Source of the DNA: a virus
DNA length: 35,969 bases
Virus record (IMG/VR): IMGVR_UViG_3300017772_000045
Location: 1-35,969 of that record
Direction: 5' to 3' (one strand)
Positions 21,289 through 31,328 of this stretch are shown in pieces. The position numbers and the translations under genes were made by a program. The stretch's first letter is position 1. Each line of letters begins with the position of its first letter. The notes under the pieces were generated by a model. That model was not told the origin of the DNA. It made no database searches and saw nothing but the letters and a program-made list of their open reading frames with translations.

Positions 21289-23229
21289 TTATGGTGTTTG
21301 TGTGTTACAAGTATTATTGCTGTAGAATCCATTAGGTGCTGCTGACGTTAAAGACGAGTTGCTATACATACCCGTGTTGTTTTCAAATGTCTGACCAGCT
21401 GCTACATAAACAGTTACAGTAGTAGAATTGCTACAACATAAATTTGCAGCAGACGTAGAGCTGTAACATAAAGTTAACGTAGTAAAGCAAGATGGGCACA
21501 CTGCCATTAGCGCTGAAGTAAAAATAGTACCATTAAAATACCTGTAATCTCCATTAAAAGAATAGTATCCAGCAGGTGCTAATGTATTACCTTGCGCATC
21601 AGTATACATTTTAGTTGCAGTAGATAAAGAGTTAGAGTCTAAATAACGTGCCACACTAGTCATAGAGCAACAAGCTGATGGCCCACTGTTTGCGTTGTAG
21701 CCAAAACCAAACGGACCAAACACTTGACTACTACTTACTACATCAAATATAGAATCTAAATCTAAAGTGAAAGTAACATCAGAGTCTCCAAAGTTGTTTA
21801 CGGTCGCATTAAAAGTCGCTTGAACAGTATAAGCGTTGGTTTGTGTTACAGAAAGTTGTGCATCTGAAATAACATTACCATTTTGTCTCCATATTCCCAA
21901 TCCACTACCTGCTGTAGCGGTAATGTTTGGGGTTACAGTTAGCACATTACCGGAAACATTGGTGATTGCATGCTGAAAAGGCGCTAGCCCTATATTTGAC
22001 GATGTAATTCTATCCCCCGCTAACACCCCGGTAGCATCAACTAAAGTAACTGTAGAAGAATTTGTAACATTAGCGGCAACCGCAGGATTTGCTCCAATAA
22101 AACCTGTATATAATATATTAGATAAATCTATAACTCCACCGTAAGTAAGAGTGTTTGAATTAGGAACAGCTAATGTGGATGTCGAATTAAGGGTTACCCC
22201 GGTTGGCTGAGAAAAAGCATTACCACTTTGTGTTGCATTTACAAAGCCGGTAATACCATTGCTAGATGATGCCGTTAAAGTTATAACAGGTACTCCCACG
22301 TACTGATTTAAAACTATTGGATTTGGTTGAACAAAAGGATTTGCTATATTACCAGATATTGTTATGCTGTATACAACGTCAGCTGTTGTTGGTGGAAATA
22401 TAATATTAGCAGTAAACAGACCGCTTGGACCTAATGTTTGGTTTGAAATTAAAGTATATGATCCACCTGGGGTAGATGAAACTACCACAGAAAACACAGC
22501 TCCAGCTGTTCCGAAAAAAGTAATAGGCCTAAGCTCTCCGGCAGGTAGAATATTAGTCTCCAGCATAGAGTAAGATGTTATTTCTAAAACAGGAACAAAC
22601 AAAGCTTTGGATGCAACCACTATACTAATAGTGTCTCCTGAAGCATTTACTTGAGGGTACGTGTAGTAAACATCAAATTTTATACTCGTTAAATCCCCGC
22701 TTGAATTATACGTAGGGGTCTCAACTATGTTGTAATTAGACATAATACCATTAGTAACATTTAAAGAGGGGTTAACTAAATAATGCCCTGACGCTGCTGT
22801 ATAAGTTTTTGTAAATAACAATTCGTTTTGACCAAGCGTGCCTGAATTACTGTAATTAACATTACTTTGGCTAACTGGTGTAATATTGGGTGAAATTGTA
22901 GAAGTGTAAGTACCTTGAATGGTTTTTAATGCAGGTTCCGCTTCACCTATTATACATAAAGGTATTGTGACGTTATCAGAAGGCATAGTTGCCCCTGGTA
23001 GAAAAACGATAGAGCATATAACATTAAGACCACTTTGAGCAAAAGTTACAGCGCTAACATACTGATTAGAAAAACCCGGATCTAATGAAAAATCCGCAGC
23101 CGTTACGGTGTATCCGCTGTTGGGCATTATAGTAAGAGTCGCTACACCTATCTCTGCTGCAATATTACCGTTTTCTATAGCAGTATATGTTACTGATGAA
23201 AAATTATAATTGTTAAATGTTTCTGGCAT
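21289..23229 (-). CDS. Tail fibre / adhesin-like protein (646 aa)
   Basis: A 646-residue Ser/Thr/Asn/Val-rich protein of repeated beta-sandwich character, typical of phage fibres or adhesins. Segments near 1-110 and 225-330 look like immunoglobulin-like or bacterial Ig-like domains. The C-terminal 127 residues (520-646) hold two copies of a Cys-rich module beginning CCS, with MY at 541 and 621, and APxGxYS after it; the second copy ends the protein. The same GxxMY type unit is seen at the end of the adjacent 1824-residue protein. This is a plausible receptor-binding module. It begins 14 bases after the stabilisation protein gene. No enzyme motif is visible. Confidence 0.65.
   Translation of the reverse strand: MPETFNNYNFSSVTYTAIENGNIAAEIGVATLTIMPNSGYTVTAADFSLDPGFSNQYVSAVTFAQSGLNVICSIVFLPGATMPSDNVTIPLCIIGEAEPALKTIQGTYTSTISPNITPVSQSNVNYSNSGTLGQNELLFTKTYTAASGHYLVNPSLNVTNGIMSNYNIVETPTYNSSGDLTSIKFDVYYTYPQVNASGDTISIVVASKALFVPVLEITSYSMLETNILPAGELRPITFFGTAGAVFSVVVSSTPGGSYTLISNQTLGPSGLFTANIIFPPTTADVVYSITISGNIANPFVQPNPIVLNQYVGVPVITLTASSSNGITGFVNATQSGNAFSQPTGVTLNSTSTLAVPNSNTLTYGGVIDLSNILYTGFIGANPAVAANVTNSSTVTLVDATGVLAGDRITSSNIGLAPFQHAITNVSGNVLTVTPNITATAGSGLGIWRQNGNVISDAQLSVTQTNAYTVQATFNATVNNFGDSDVTFTLDLDSIFDVVSSSQVFGPFGFGYNANSGPSACCSMTSVARYLDSNSLSTATKMYTDAQGNTLAPAGYYSFNGDYRYFNGTIFTSALMAVCPSCFTTLTLCYSSTSAANLCCSNSTTVTVYVAAGQTFENNTGMYSNSSLTSAAPNGFYSNNTCNTQTP
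21292..21672 (-). repeat. Two Cys-rich repeats at the fibre C-terminus
   Basis: Copy 1 runs from C520 to about 597 and copy 2 from C598 to 646. They share CCS at the start, MY(T/S)(D/N) 21-23 residues later, and APAGYYS against APNGFYS. The period is close to 80 residues and copy 2 is cut short by the end of the protein. Confidence 0.65.
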
Positions 23230-23243
23230 AATTTTTTTATTTA

Positions 23244-26200
23244 TTAGCAGCTAGTATTAATTAAATTGTATTGTTCAATTGCAGTTATAATACCAAGATT
23301 GTTAGTGGTAACTATAAACCATTCGTTGCCTATGGTTGTGTTGCTTGTAAAAGGCAGCCCTATAGGCATTAAAGATCCGCTCCAATAAGTTCCTAATCTA
23401 TAAACTTCTTTTCTACCATACGAGCCTGGGTTGCCAGCAGAATCGTGATTCTTTTTGTAAAAACCTAGAGAGCTATTATAACTGTAAAGTTGTGTACCAA
23501 CTTGGAAGTTAGCTGGTCCATACCAATAAGCAGTAGGCACCATCCAACCTCTTCCTCTAGCGTCAGGATCTAAAAGAAGCCAAGCTTCCATATATGCTTT
23601 TACAGCACACCAAAGCTGTGCGTTTGTTTGCACAGGAATACTGAAATTATAATAACCAAGCGTTAGTGTTGATGAAAGCCCACCAGTTCCCCTAAGGCTT
23701 CTATCAGGAACCCCTGTACATGCCGCTAAAGTATTGTATTTAGTATACGAAGCTATCTGACCATTTGAGCCTAGTATCATTACATAATAAGTTGCAGGAA
23801 CAACTGTTGAATTGTTTTTATCTAAACCTGCGTGACTTAACAGTATGTCATTTTGCTGCTGACCAACTCCAGCAAACAAATAAGCCCCCGCTGAACTAAT
23901 AGGTTCATTTGTAGAACTGTTATACATTTGAGTACCTACAGCTAATCCTTGCTCTAGAACGTAAGAGAACGCAGTCCCTTGATTAGTTACTACATTGTAG
24001 GTTTGATTAACTAAATCATAAAAATCTTCTATTTTACATTTAACATCTTGCGCCGCTGTTTCTGGCTCAATGTCAAGAAGATCCGCGGGTTTACCATCGT
24101 CCCATATATTAAAGAAGAACTGAGTCGTGTCCGGTGTAGTACCACCGCTACCACCACAATCAGTATCAATAGTTACTGTAAGCAAAAAGTCTAAAGGATC
24201 TGGATCTATTACTTCAGGCGTTCCAATCCCATCTCCTGTTTTACAAACCTCAAGTGCTTTTATATAGTTAAAATATTTACCTTCTTTGTTTTCGAATTCC
24301 TTTATTTCACCAGCCTCTAAATTTGTTCTAATAAAGTTGGTGTACCAACCTTCTCTTTTAATTTGTGAAGCAGTAGGTAATATTTGATTAGCATTAACCT
24401 CAGCAATAGAGTACCACTTATTTCCGTATTGATATTCTATCTCTCTTGAAGCTGTACCTGAATAGTTTAAAGCCGTAAATCCTTTTACCGCTTGTGGCGC
24501 TTCATTTACAAGAAGATTAAAAGTGCTAAAGTATTGAGTGCCATAAAAATTGTTATACACCGGATTTGCATTGTGCTGCCACAGTAATCCATTTTTAAAT
24601 GTATAATAAATATTATTTAAAGATATACCCTCCTCAGGTAAAAAACTTTTTCTACTAGTCCACCCATTAACAGTTTCTTTAAACGATAAAGTTGTTGCAC
24701 TCACTTTCTCTGTTGCAGATGCTGGATTATCGCATTCCGCTGTTAAGTTATAGGCTTGATCTGTGCTTAGTTTTTCTTCCCATTCATCAGTTAATTTATT
24801 TAAAGATAAATTGTATAAGCCTTTATCTTCATCATAACTACCTTTTATTACAGTAGATGATCTTAAGTTATCACTAAAGAAATCCCCCATACCATAAGTT
24901 GATATCTCAGTTATACCGTCTCTAGATAATCTTATTACAGCGCCTCTATTCTTATCTGAAAAATATAATCTAAAACCAAAATCAGCAAACGATTCAGGGT
25001 TGGTAGATATACCAAAGTTTCCAGCATAAGGTACGGTTTGTCCTAATACAGCTCTGTTGCCTGTTAAGTTTGTGTTTCCGTCTGCGTTAAAAAGAGCATC
25101 CTTATTTGCCAGCACTCTAAAACACTTGTCCTCACATAGAGTAATTAAATCAGTATCGCGAGCGTGTAACTTTTGTATAGATCCATGTATAGGGTTTAGA
25201 TCCTTCGTTATTGGCTCTGCTTGTATAAATTGATTTAATCTGTTAATACCCGATGTAGAATTAAATATTTGGGAAAATATAAATCCACTAGCTCTTCTTT
25301 CTGCAGCATAGGGCTCATCGAGCACAGTAGAGGCTTTAACACCTTTGTCAATAGTGACAGCGTTATAATCATCTCTAATCCTATTTGACTCAACGCCTTG
25401 CCCGTAAGAATAGCAGTTAAACCATTCCACAGATTGATCAGCTGTATTAAAATTAGATATAGGTAAAGAGTCGCTAGCTTCGTAGTAAATATCTAAATCA
25501 ACTTTTTCTTTTGGTTCTGTTTCAAATATAGCTGGATTAGTAGAGCTTAATAGCTTATTGCTGTTTGATATTATAGGTTGTACCACCTGCAAGGTAGGCA
25601 AGTTAGCTTCTAGCTTTGTCCATTGATTAGCAGAAGGCATCCAGTCCTCTGTAATGGGTTTATTTAATCTTATAAATATTGCATATCGTTGGTTTTCAGA
25701 CGCGCCTTGTGGAGAGCAACTCCACTGCTGTACTCTACCTCCTCTATGTGACCATTGTCCTAATGCAAAATTTATTTTATATATTTGAGAATACCTTCCT
25801 GAATCTGGCCCATTACCTTGACACTGAAAACGAATCTCAGCCCCGGTAGATACAAGCCCATTTGGAGATACGCCAGAACCTGTATCCTGTACAAAGTTTT
25901 GACTAAGGACATGCCCAAAGATTCTATCCACGAAGCTGTTCACACCTCTCCTCATACTTACAATTCCAAAATCAGTACTGCCTTTAGTAGGTGGTTGGTA
26001 ATTAGGAAAATACTCTTGTATAAGTGGGTCTGGTGTTTGTGTAATATAGTATCCTATTCCTTTGTCCCATCCACTTAATTTTAGTCTTGATCTATGGTCT
26101 CCGCTAAATGTACATTCATCAAAATCGCTACCACCATCCGCGTAAGCATAACCAATAGGTGTTTCAGGGTGGTTCCTCTCAGCCCACCCATAATCAGGAT

Positions 26201-28718
26201 AAAACACATCTATTATACCATAAGATGTTTCCATAGCTGCAAAAGGAGCTATAATATTGGTATCAAAAGACAGGTCTCTACTTATTTTCACAAAAAATCT
26301 ACCTTCAAATTCTGGTTTATTTAGAATTTCGTCCTGTATTATTGTTATATTAAAAGAGGTACCAACGCCTATACTTTCCATGAATGTAGCATCAGGCCCT
26401 AAAGGTGCGTCTAGTATCACATCGTAGTCAAAGTCATCATTGCTTGGATTTGATGGCGTAGCGCTCACAACTCCATACTGCAAAGATGTTCCACCTCCGA
26501 ATGTAAACCTAACTCTGTTACCCGCTAGGTTTGGAGCAAATTGTGGGTTTTTTGTTGAGGAAGGCCCTTTAAATTTAATAGACAAAAATCCAATATCAAC
26601 AGAGGCTAATAGCTCTACTGCAGTTGTTGAAATCACTTCATCAAAAGTAGATATAAATTCTGGAGCTTCTGACTCAATATCTAATATCTTATATCTATTT
26701 AATTCCTTTACAGAAACATTAGTGTCATGTTGCTTCTTCAAGATTAGATACGTTTCTATATCAACCTTATTTCTTTCCGAGGAAGGAAAAGAAAGCCAAA
26801 CATTCCCGTCTTCAGCGTTGTAAAATTTGTCTAAAGCTAAATTGTAATATTCGTTTGAATTTTCTTTTATAAAAAATTTATAATGTGTTGCAAAATCAGG
26901 CGGTGTACCAGAAGGTGTGACAGATAGCTTATTAGCTTTGTCAGAGTTTTCAATATCTACTTTTGTACTAGATGACTTACTTGAAAATACGGGCGTCTCT
27001 CTACCATACTTATCAGCAAAAACTATACCCGCTTGGTAAGTTCTTATAGATTTTACAGATTGGTTAGGCACTCCTATTTTTGTAAGATCCGCTACGGATT
27101 CATGATTATTAGGTGTATTGGTAAGATCTAAAGAAATTGTTTCTACATTATAATTTTGCAAATAGTTTCCGTAAACAATTCTATTGCCTATAACCTCTTG
27201 TGCTTTTGCCGCTCTAGGCACGTTATCCCACGGTCGTAGTAATTGATTAGATTGCACTATTGCTCCAATTAATTCTGTTTCTACGTCAAAAGTGCTTGGA
27301 AGTGTGGAAAAATCTGATCTTTTTAAAGTTTCTACTGTATATACAGCTGTGCTATTTGATTCTTTATAAAGAATATCTACCTCCTGTACTTCTTCTGATC
27401 CCCAAGAAATATTGCCTACAGTTAATTGTCTTATGTTGTTGGTCATACCTATATTGTAACCATCAGAAGATACATATTCAAATTTACCTCCTTCAAAAGC
27501 CACTTCAGAGAAAGGCGAAAATGTAGAATATTCATTATCTATGTACTTCCATCTATATGCAAATCTAGGGAAAACATATTCGAACATAGGAGCTTCCTCA
27601 ACTATTAGGCCTTCCCATGTTAGTATAATTATATCTAAATCACTATCCAAAAACGTTTCTATGTTCTCAGAAATAGCTTGTATTTTACCTGTAACAACAT
27701 TACCTACTACTGAATCTATTTTAATGGTTATCTCATAATGATAATTTACATAAAATTCCGTTGTATAATCTGTTTCTAAACGCATGATAGAGCCTGCGCC
27801 CCATGTACCAGCAGGGGGAGCTGTGCTAATGTTAAAAGATACGGTACCATTCCAGTTAGGGATAGATGTATCGTCGTAAAAATCAGGATCTGATTCGGTG
27901 TTAGCTAACCATTCACCATAAGTGTCTAAAGAAACCCTTGTATCAGGCAGGTTGGTTGCATCGTTTACGTAAGTAAAGTTAACCATAGAGGCTAAAGTCA
28001 TTGATGTTGTAACAGGAGCGATGCCTGTTCCTGGAACATTTGGCCCAAATTTACTAGGGCTAGTCACTATAGAAGGGGAAGCTAAAGGGGATTTTTTTAT
28101 AACAGTTATATCAGCTTCTGTAAAATCAGGAGTTCCAGTTAGATTAACCTCATACTGTGGTTGGTTGTCTGGAGTGTTTGGAATGTATGTAGGTATTTTT
28201 GTATGAGTATCAAAATCAGTAGAACCAGTTTTAAATTTTTCAATATTTATTTTTTTAGGTTCTGTTTGGTTATCTGTCCAAAACAACATACCCCCTAAAA
28301 TATTTATACCTGTTATTAAGTAGGATCTACTAAATTTAAGTATTCCTTGCTTGTCTACTAATATTGGCGAAACTGTATTTGAAGTTTGATCGTACTCAGC
28401 TATAATACTAATAGCTCCTTTTGCATTACCTGAAGATGTTATAAACCAATATATTTTTTCATTTAAGTCATCTCTGAATGTACCTATGCACTCGGGGTTT
28501 GTTAAACCATCTATGTAGTTATCTGTCCAAACAGCCGACAATCCAGCTTTACTTCTAAGCTCTATTGTACCTTTTACGTTTTGCAAAGAACCCATGTTTC
28601 CATTCTGAGAATCCGCTAAATCTAAATTTAAAGCATCTCGATATTCACCATTTGGAACAAGTCTTTCGTCAAGATCCTTGTTCATTTTTCCTTTTTGGAA
28701 AACGTGTACAAACTGCAT
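23244..28718 (-). CDS. Tail stabilisation protein with fibre-like C-terminus (1824 aa)
   Basis: A 1824-residue protein with a recognisable N-terminus: KMNKDLDERLVPNGEYRDAL and then SLQNVKGTIEL are the hallmark of the large tail stabilisation/tail-tube proteins of marine podoviruses and crAss-like phages. Residues 1-600 contain a repeated beta architecture, including FWTDNQTEPKKINIEKF. The middle is again beta-rich (about 1100-1350: SDNLRSS, GSYDEDKGLYNLSLN). The last 250 residues hold two related short units, one with VGTQMY (V1594) and one with VGTQLY (V1740), like the repeats of the neighbouring fibre protein. It likely forms or plugs the tail below the neck and carries receptor-binding tips. 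It starts three bases after the neck gene. Confidence 0.72.
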   Translation of the reverse strand: MQFVHVFQKGKMNKDLDERLVPNGEYRDALNLDLADSQNGNMGSLQNVKGTIELRSKAGLSAVWTDNYIDGLTNPECIGTFRDDLNEKIYWFITSSGNAKGAISIIAEYDQTSNTVSPILVDKQGILKFSRSYLITGINILGGMLFWTDNQTEPKKINIEKFKTGSTDFDTHTKIPTYIPNTPDNQPQYEVNLTGTPDFTEADITVIKKSPLASPSIVTSPSKFGPNVPGTGIAPVTTSMTLASMVNFTYVNDATNLPDTRVSLDTYGEWLANTESDPDFYDDTSIPNWNGTVSFNISTAPPAGTWGAGSIMRLETDYTTEFYVNYHYEITIKIDSVVGNVVTGKIQAISENIETFLDSDLDIIILTWEGLIVEEAPMFEYVFPRFAYRWKYIDNEYSTFSPFSEVAFEGGKFEYVSSDGYNIGMTNNIRQLTVGNISWGSEEVQEVDILYKESNSTAVYTVETLKRSDFSTLPSTFDVETELIGAIVQSNQLLRPWDNVPRAAKAQEVIGNRIVYGNYLQNYNVETISLDLTNTPNNHESVADLTKIGVPNQSVKSIRTYQAGIVFADKYGRETPVFSSKSSSTKVDIENSDKANKLSVTPSGTPPDFATHYKFFIKENSNEYYNLALDKFYNAEDGNVWLSFPSSERNKVDIETYLILKKQHDTNVSVKELNRYKILDIESEAPEFISTFDEVISTTAVELLASVDIGFLSIKFKGPSSTKNPQFAPNLAGNRVRFTFGGGTSLQYGVVSATPSNPSNDDFDYDVILDAPLGPDATFMESIGVGTSFNITIIQDEILNKPEFEGRFFVKISRDLSFDTNIIAPFAAMETSYGIIDVFYPDYGWAERNHPETPIGYAYADGGSDFDECTFSGDHRSRLKLSGWDKGIGYYITQTPDPLIQEYFPNYQPPTKGSTDFGIVSMRRGVNSFVDRIFGHVLSQNFVQDTGSGVSPNGLVSTGAEIRFQCQGNGPDSGRYSQIYKINFALGQWSHRGGRVQQWSCSPQGASENQRYAIFIRLNKPITEDWMPSANQWTKLEANLPTLQVVQPIISNSNKLLSSTNPAIFETEPKEKVDLDIYYEASDSLPISNFNTADQSVEWFNCYSYGQGVESNRIRDDYNAVTIDKGVKASTVLDEPYAAERRASGFIFSQIFNSTSGINRLNQFIQAEPITKDLNPIHGSIQKLHARDTDLITLCEDKCFRVLANKDALFNADGNTNLTGNRAVLGQTVPYAGNFGISTNPESFADFGFRLYFSDKNRGAVIRLSRDGITEISTYGMGDFFSDNLRSSTVIKGSYDEDKGLYNLSLNKLTDEWEEKLSTDQAYNLTAECDNPASATEKVSATTLSFKETVNGWTSRKSFLPEEGISLNNIYYTFKNGLLWQHNANPVYNNFYGTQYFSTFNLLVNEAPQAVKGFTALNYSGTASREIEYQYGNKWYSIAEVNANQILPTASQIKREGWYTNFIRTNLEAGEIKEFENKEGKYFNYIKALEVCKTGDGIGTPEVIDPDPLDFLLTVTIDTDCGGSGGTTPDTTQFFFNIWDDGKPADLLDIEPETAAQDVKCKIEDFYDLVNQTYNVVTNQGTAFSYVLEQGLAVGTQMYNSSTNEPISSAGAYLFAGVGQQQNDILLSHAGLDKNNSTVVPATYYVMILGSNGQIASYTKYNTLAACTGVPDRSLRGTGGLSSTLTLGYYNFSIPVQTNAQLWCAVKAYMEAWLLLDPDARGRGWMVPTAYWYGPANFQVGTQLYSYNSSLGFYKKNHDSAGNPGSYGRKEVYRLGTYWSGSLMPIGLPFTSNTTIGNEWFIVTTNNLGIITAIEQYNLINTSC

Positions 28719-28721
28719 ATA

Positions 28722-29636
28722 TTAGTGTTTTATGATTTTGGACTTATTACGCATTACTTGTGTAATTTCCTCTATTTTAATATTTGATAACCTTAGCTTT
28801 GAATTTCTTCTAGCAGCCGCTAGTTCTCTTTTAAACCTACTTACCAGATACTCAGGAGTGTTTGCTCTTGTAGCTAAAACTGCGTGAGCTATGTATTTGT
28901 ATATAGCTTCCTCGGCAAACTTATGTACAGTCATTTCATCATCAGAGCAACCGATCCCATCGGATATGTACTTTAATGTTACAATTCTGTTTGCAAAGTC
29001 AGATCCAAAATATATTATTCCAGATATTTGATCTATATAGAATACGCCATTAGCTTGAGCATTCTCAGGGTTTAAACCGTATCTTCTACCAAAGCTATTA
29101 GCGGCTAAGACGGTAGGGTTATTTACATTGTTTAGGTTTTGGCCCTGCGCAGTACTACTGGATTGAAATTTTTTTCTAGTTTCAGATTCTTCAGCTGTGA
29201 TTATTTGTTGTGATTGTTCGTCAAATAAATATTCATAATCGCTATCTTGCGCTATAGGTAATGGGTTAGATGTTTTATAAGCTGGGTATATTATTCTTTC
29301 AATACCTTGGCTGTCAACCCACGTAAGCTTTACGTAGTTAACATAATCTTTTGGTAATATAAAATTTAAGTTTGGTCCAATTTCTATCTCTTGCGATTTC
29401 ATGGAAGGCAAGATATCAAAACTAAATTCTTGTATACCTCTTTGTGCATGAAAAGCAACATCTGTTCTTTTAAGCTTACTAATAATTTTACCCTCACCTA
29501 CGTATGATATAATGAAATTATTTATTATATCCTTTATGCTTACGAATTGGTAATTGCCATAATTCTCATCCCAACTATTCCAAACTCCATCTGGGCCTAA
29601 GTAGTATTGTTCGTCTGTTTGATTTATTAAACTCAT
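28722..29636 (-). CDS. Head-tail connector / neck protein (304 aa)
   Basis: A 304-residue protein placed between the other neck protein and the stabilisation protein. It opens MSLINQTDEQYYLGPDGVWN, contains RTDVAFHAQRGIQEFSFD (a helical region often seen in adaptor or tube-A proteins), a beta domain with FILPKDYVNYVKLTW, and a C-terminal helical tail (MTVHKFAEEAIYKYIAH, FKRELAAARRNSKLRLSNIK). This mix suits a ring protein, either T7 gp11-like tube A or a crAss-like ring protein. I place it in that group by context and layout; exact family not proven. Confidence 0.65.
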   Translation of the reverse strand: MSLINQTDEQYYLGPDGVWNSWDENYGNYQFVSIKDIINNFIISYVGEGKIISKLKRTDVAFHAQRGIQEFSFDILPSMKSQEIEIGPNLNFILPKDYVNYVKLTWVDSQGIERIIYPAYKTSNPLPIAQDSDYEYLFDEQSQQIITAEESETRKKFQSSSTAQGQNLNNVNNPTVLAANSFGRRYGLNPENAQANGVFYIDQISGIIYFGSDFANRIVTLKYISDGIGCSDDEMTVHKFAEEAIYKYIAHAVLATRANTPEYLVSRFKRELAAARRNSKLRLSNIKIEEITQVMRNKSKIIKH

Positions 29637-29639
29637 GCG

Positions 29640-30377
29640 TTATGATTTTTGTTGTTGAATTGTTTCTTGCTCTTCTTTATCAAATACTTGATACAAGCTT
29701 AGATCTTTTATAAGTATACCGCAAAGTTCTAATATTTTAATAACTAATTCAGATTCTTCAGATGGGTGCAATTCAAAATTAACAGTACTAGTGGCGTCAT
29801 ATAAAGCCTCGTTAAATACTATTTGATATCCCCATTGCACTGTTGCTGGTTTTCTTATGTATTGGTAGTCTACTAATGCGGGCAGAACAACTTCTGATGC
29901 TCCGTAAACTTTTATACCACTTGCATTAGAAATAAATACAGGACGAGTGTTTGTTGGTTTTGTAAGAGGTGAAGAATTTATATATAAAAACTCGTTAGAG
30001 TTAATTCTTTCCGCTTCTATTTGTTCTGTTGAAGATACTCCAAAAGGGTTTGTAGTAGTGTTCTTGTAAACAACAGATCCTAGCCTATATAGATTGGCTG
30101 GTTGAATGAAGTGAGTGTTTGCAGAGTTCCTCGTAGGAGGCGCGACTGTTTCAAAAATGTTTATTTTTTCATTTAGAAGAGTTAGCATGTCTGAGTATTC
30201 AGTATCATTACCTGGTATTCTTCCAAATTGATTAATGTCGTAAAAATATTGCTCAAACAAATCGCTCTGTGCTTGATTTGCGAACAAGTCAAATTCTTGA
30301 GGCGTGACATACCCTCGTTGTTCTTTATTAAGTATTCCTAATACTCTTTGATAAACAGTATCTACGCTTACAGCCAT
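29640..30377 (-). CDS. Head-tail connector / ring-like neck protein (245 aa)
   Basis: A 245-residue protein whose start, VDTVYQRVLGILNKEQRGYV then TPQEFDLFANQAQSDLFEQY, matches a common neck-protein N-terminus in marine podoviruses and crAss-like phages. The middle is beta-rich (GIKVYGASEVVLP, YQYIRKPATVQWGY) and the end is a helix with a Gln-rich tail. It is the first neck gene after the capsid block and follows a 59-base gap that holds a hairpin. It probably attaches to the portal ring as an adaptor. Function is inferred from order and shape. Confidence 0.68.
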   Translation of the reverse strand: MAVSVDTVYQRVLGILNKEQRGYVTPQEFDLFANQAQSDLFEQYFYDINQFGRIPGNDTEYSDMLTLLNEKINIFETVAPPTRNSANTHFIQPANLYRLGSVVYKNTTTNPFGVSSTEQIEAERINSNEFLYINSSPLTKPTNTRPVFISNASGIKVYGASEVVLPALVDYQYIRKPATVQWGYQIVFNEALYDATSTVNFELHPSEESELVIKILELCGILIKDLSLYQVFDKEEQETIQQQKS

Positions 30378-30398
30378 AATTTATGTTATTTATAATAA

Positions 30399-30423
30399 TT
30401 AGGCCACCCTTAAGATGGCCTAA
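30399..30423 (-). terminator. Intergenic hairpin after the capsid-adjacent gene
   Basis: TTAGGCCA at 30399-30406 and TGGCCTAA at 30416-30423 form an 8-bp stem with a 9-base loop, 14 bases beyond the stop of the gene at 30437. Downstream on the - strand comes TTATTATAAATAA rather than a long T-run, so it is a partial terminator, an RNA processing site or a 3'-end stabiliser. Confidence 0.5.
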
Positions 30424-30436
30424 CCACTATAGGTGA

Positions 30437-31249
30437 CTATTTAAGTCTTTTTAAAATTGTTTTATAAACTTCCATTCCGTCATCTGTCTTAAAGTAAGCA
30501 GCTAACGCTGAATATGGATGTTCATCAAAAGGAACCGTCATAAGTTTTCTGTTTCCTTCGCCGTATGTAAATGTTCTTTGGTCACCGGATAACTTTAATA
30601 TCCCTGCTTCCACAGCTTTTGCTCCTGTATTTCTTAGTTCCACGGTTTCATCTTGTGATAACTCAAGAAACAAGACAGGATTATTTTTAGCGAAGATCAT
30701 TAAATCTCTTTTTAATTCGCTGGATGAAAGATTTGTAACACTTTCTCCCATTTCAGATCTTAATATTGCCTCTGCTTGATCAATCTCTATTGTTTTTGCA
30801 AAGGTTAAAGCCTCTAATTCAAGTTCAATCCATTGTAAATGGTTAACAGAATCTTCCACTTTATCTAATTCCTTATATACCTTATCCTTGTTCGGATGAT
30901 ATATTGATAATAATTTTTGTAATGCAACATTTTCTTTTGGGACAGTTAATGTTCCGTTTCTAAAAACTATTCTACCTAATGTAGCCTCCCCTTTCTGCTC
31001 ATCCAATAATGGACTACGCATGTTTGTAGCATATCTTATCTCTCTTGAGTATTTTAACTCTGGATCAAACCATAATAAAGGTTTCGCTCTACTATGCTTA
31101 CTTTGCATAACATATATTAGAGGTGATTTACCTGTAGATATATAATAATTTCTATCTTTGTATTCAAATGTTGGTACTTTTTTTGCCTGTACAACGGCTT
31201 TCTGCTGAGGTGCAACCTCAATATTTTCTGCTGTAGCTTTTTTAGCCAT
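30437..31249 (-). CDS. Capsid-adjacent conserved protein, function unknown (270 aa)
   Basis: A 270-residue protein directly downstream of the major capsid gene. After a Lys/Ala-rich leader it has YKDRNYYISTGKSPLIYVMQ, then KPLLWFDPELKYSREIRYAT, DEQKGEATLGRIVFRNGTL, and a long helical half. Similar proteins sit after the capsid gene in marine podoviruses, where their job is not established; capsid decoration, head completion or neck attachment are candidates. It is flanked by intergenic hairpins on both sides, so its messenger level could be set separately from capsid. No enzymatic motif visible. Confidence 0.65.
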   Translation of the reverse strand: MAKKATAENIEVAPQQKAVVQAKKVPTFEYKDRNYYISTGKSPLIYVMQSKHSRAKPLLWFDPELKYSREIRYATNMRSPLLDEQKGEATLGRIVFRNGTLTVPKENVALQKLLSIYHPNKDKVYKELDKVEDSVNHLQWIELELEALTFAKTIEIDQAEAILRSEMGESVTNLSSSELKRDLMIFAKNNPVLFLELSQDETVELRNTGAKAVEAGILKLSGDQRTFTYGEGNRKLMTVPFDEHPYSALAAYFKTDDGMEVYKTILKRLK

Positions 31250-31285
31250 GATATAATATGATTAAATAGTTTATAAAAGTAATAA

Positions 31286-31312
31286 TTACCCCCGTCAATA
31301 TAACGAGGGTAA
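31286..31312 (-). terminator. Strong hairpin just after the major capsid gene
   Basis: The arms at 31286-31295 and 31303-31312 pair in ten positions with one C-A mismatch, around a 7-base loop; read on - it is TTACCCTCGT, loop, ACGGGGGTAA. It lies 17 bases after the capsid stop in a 79-base gap. The T-run after it is poor, so partial termination or messenger protection is more likely than full termination. Confidence 0.55.
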
Positions 31313-31328
31313 CAATTACATTGGTGTA

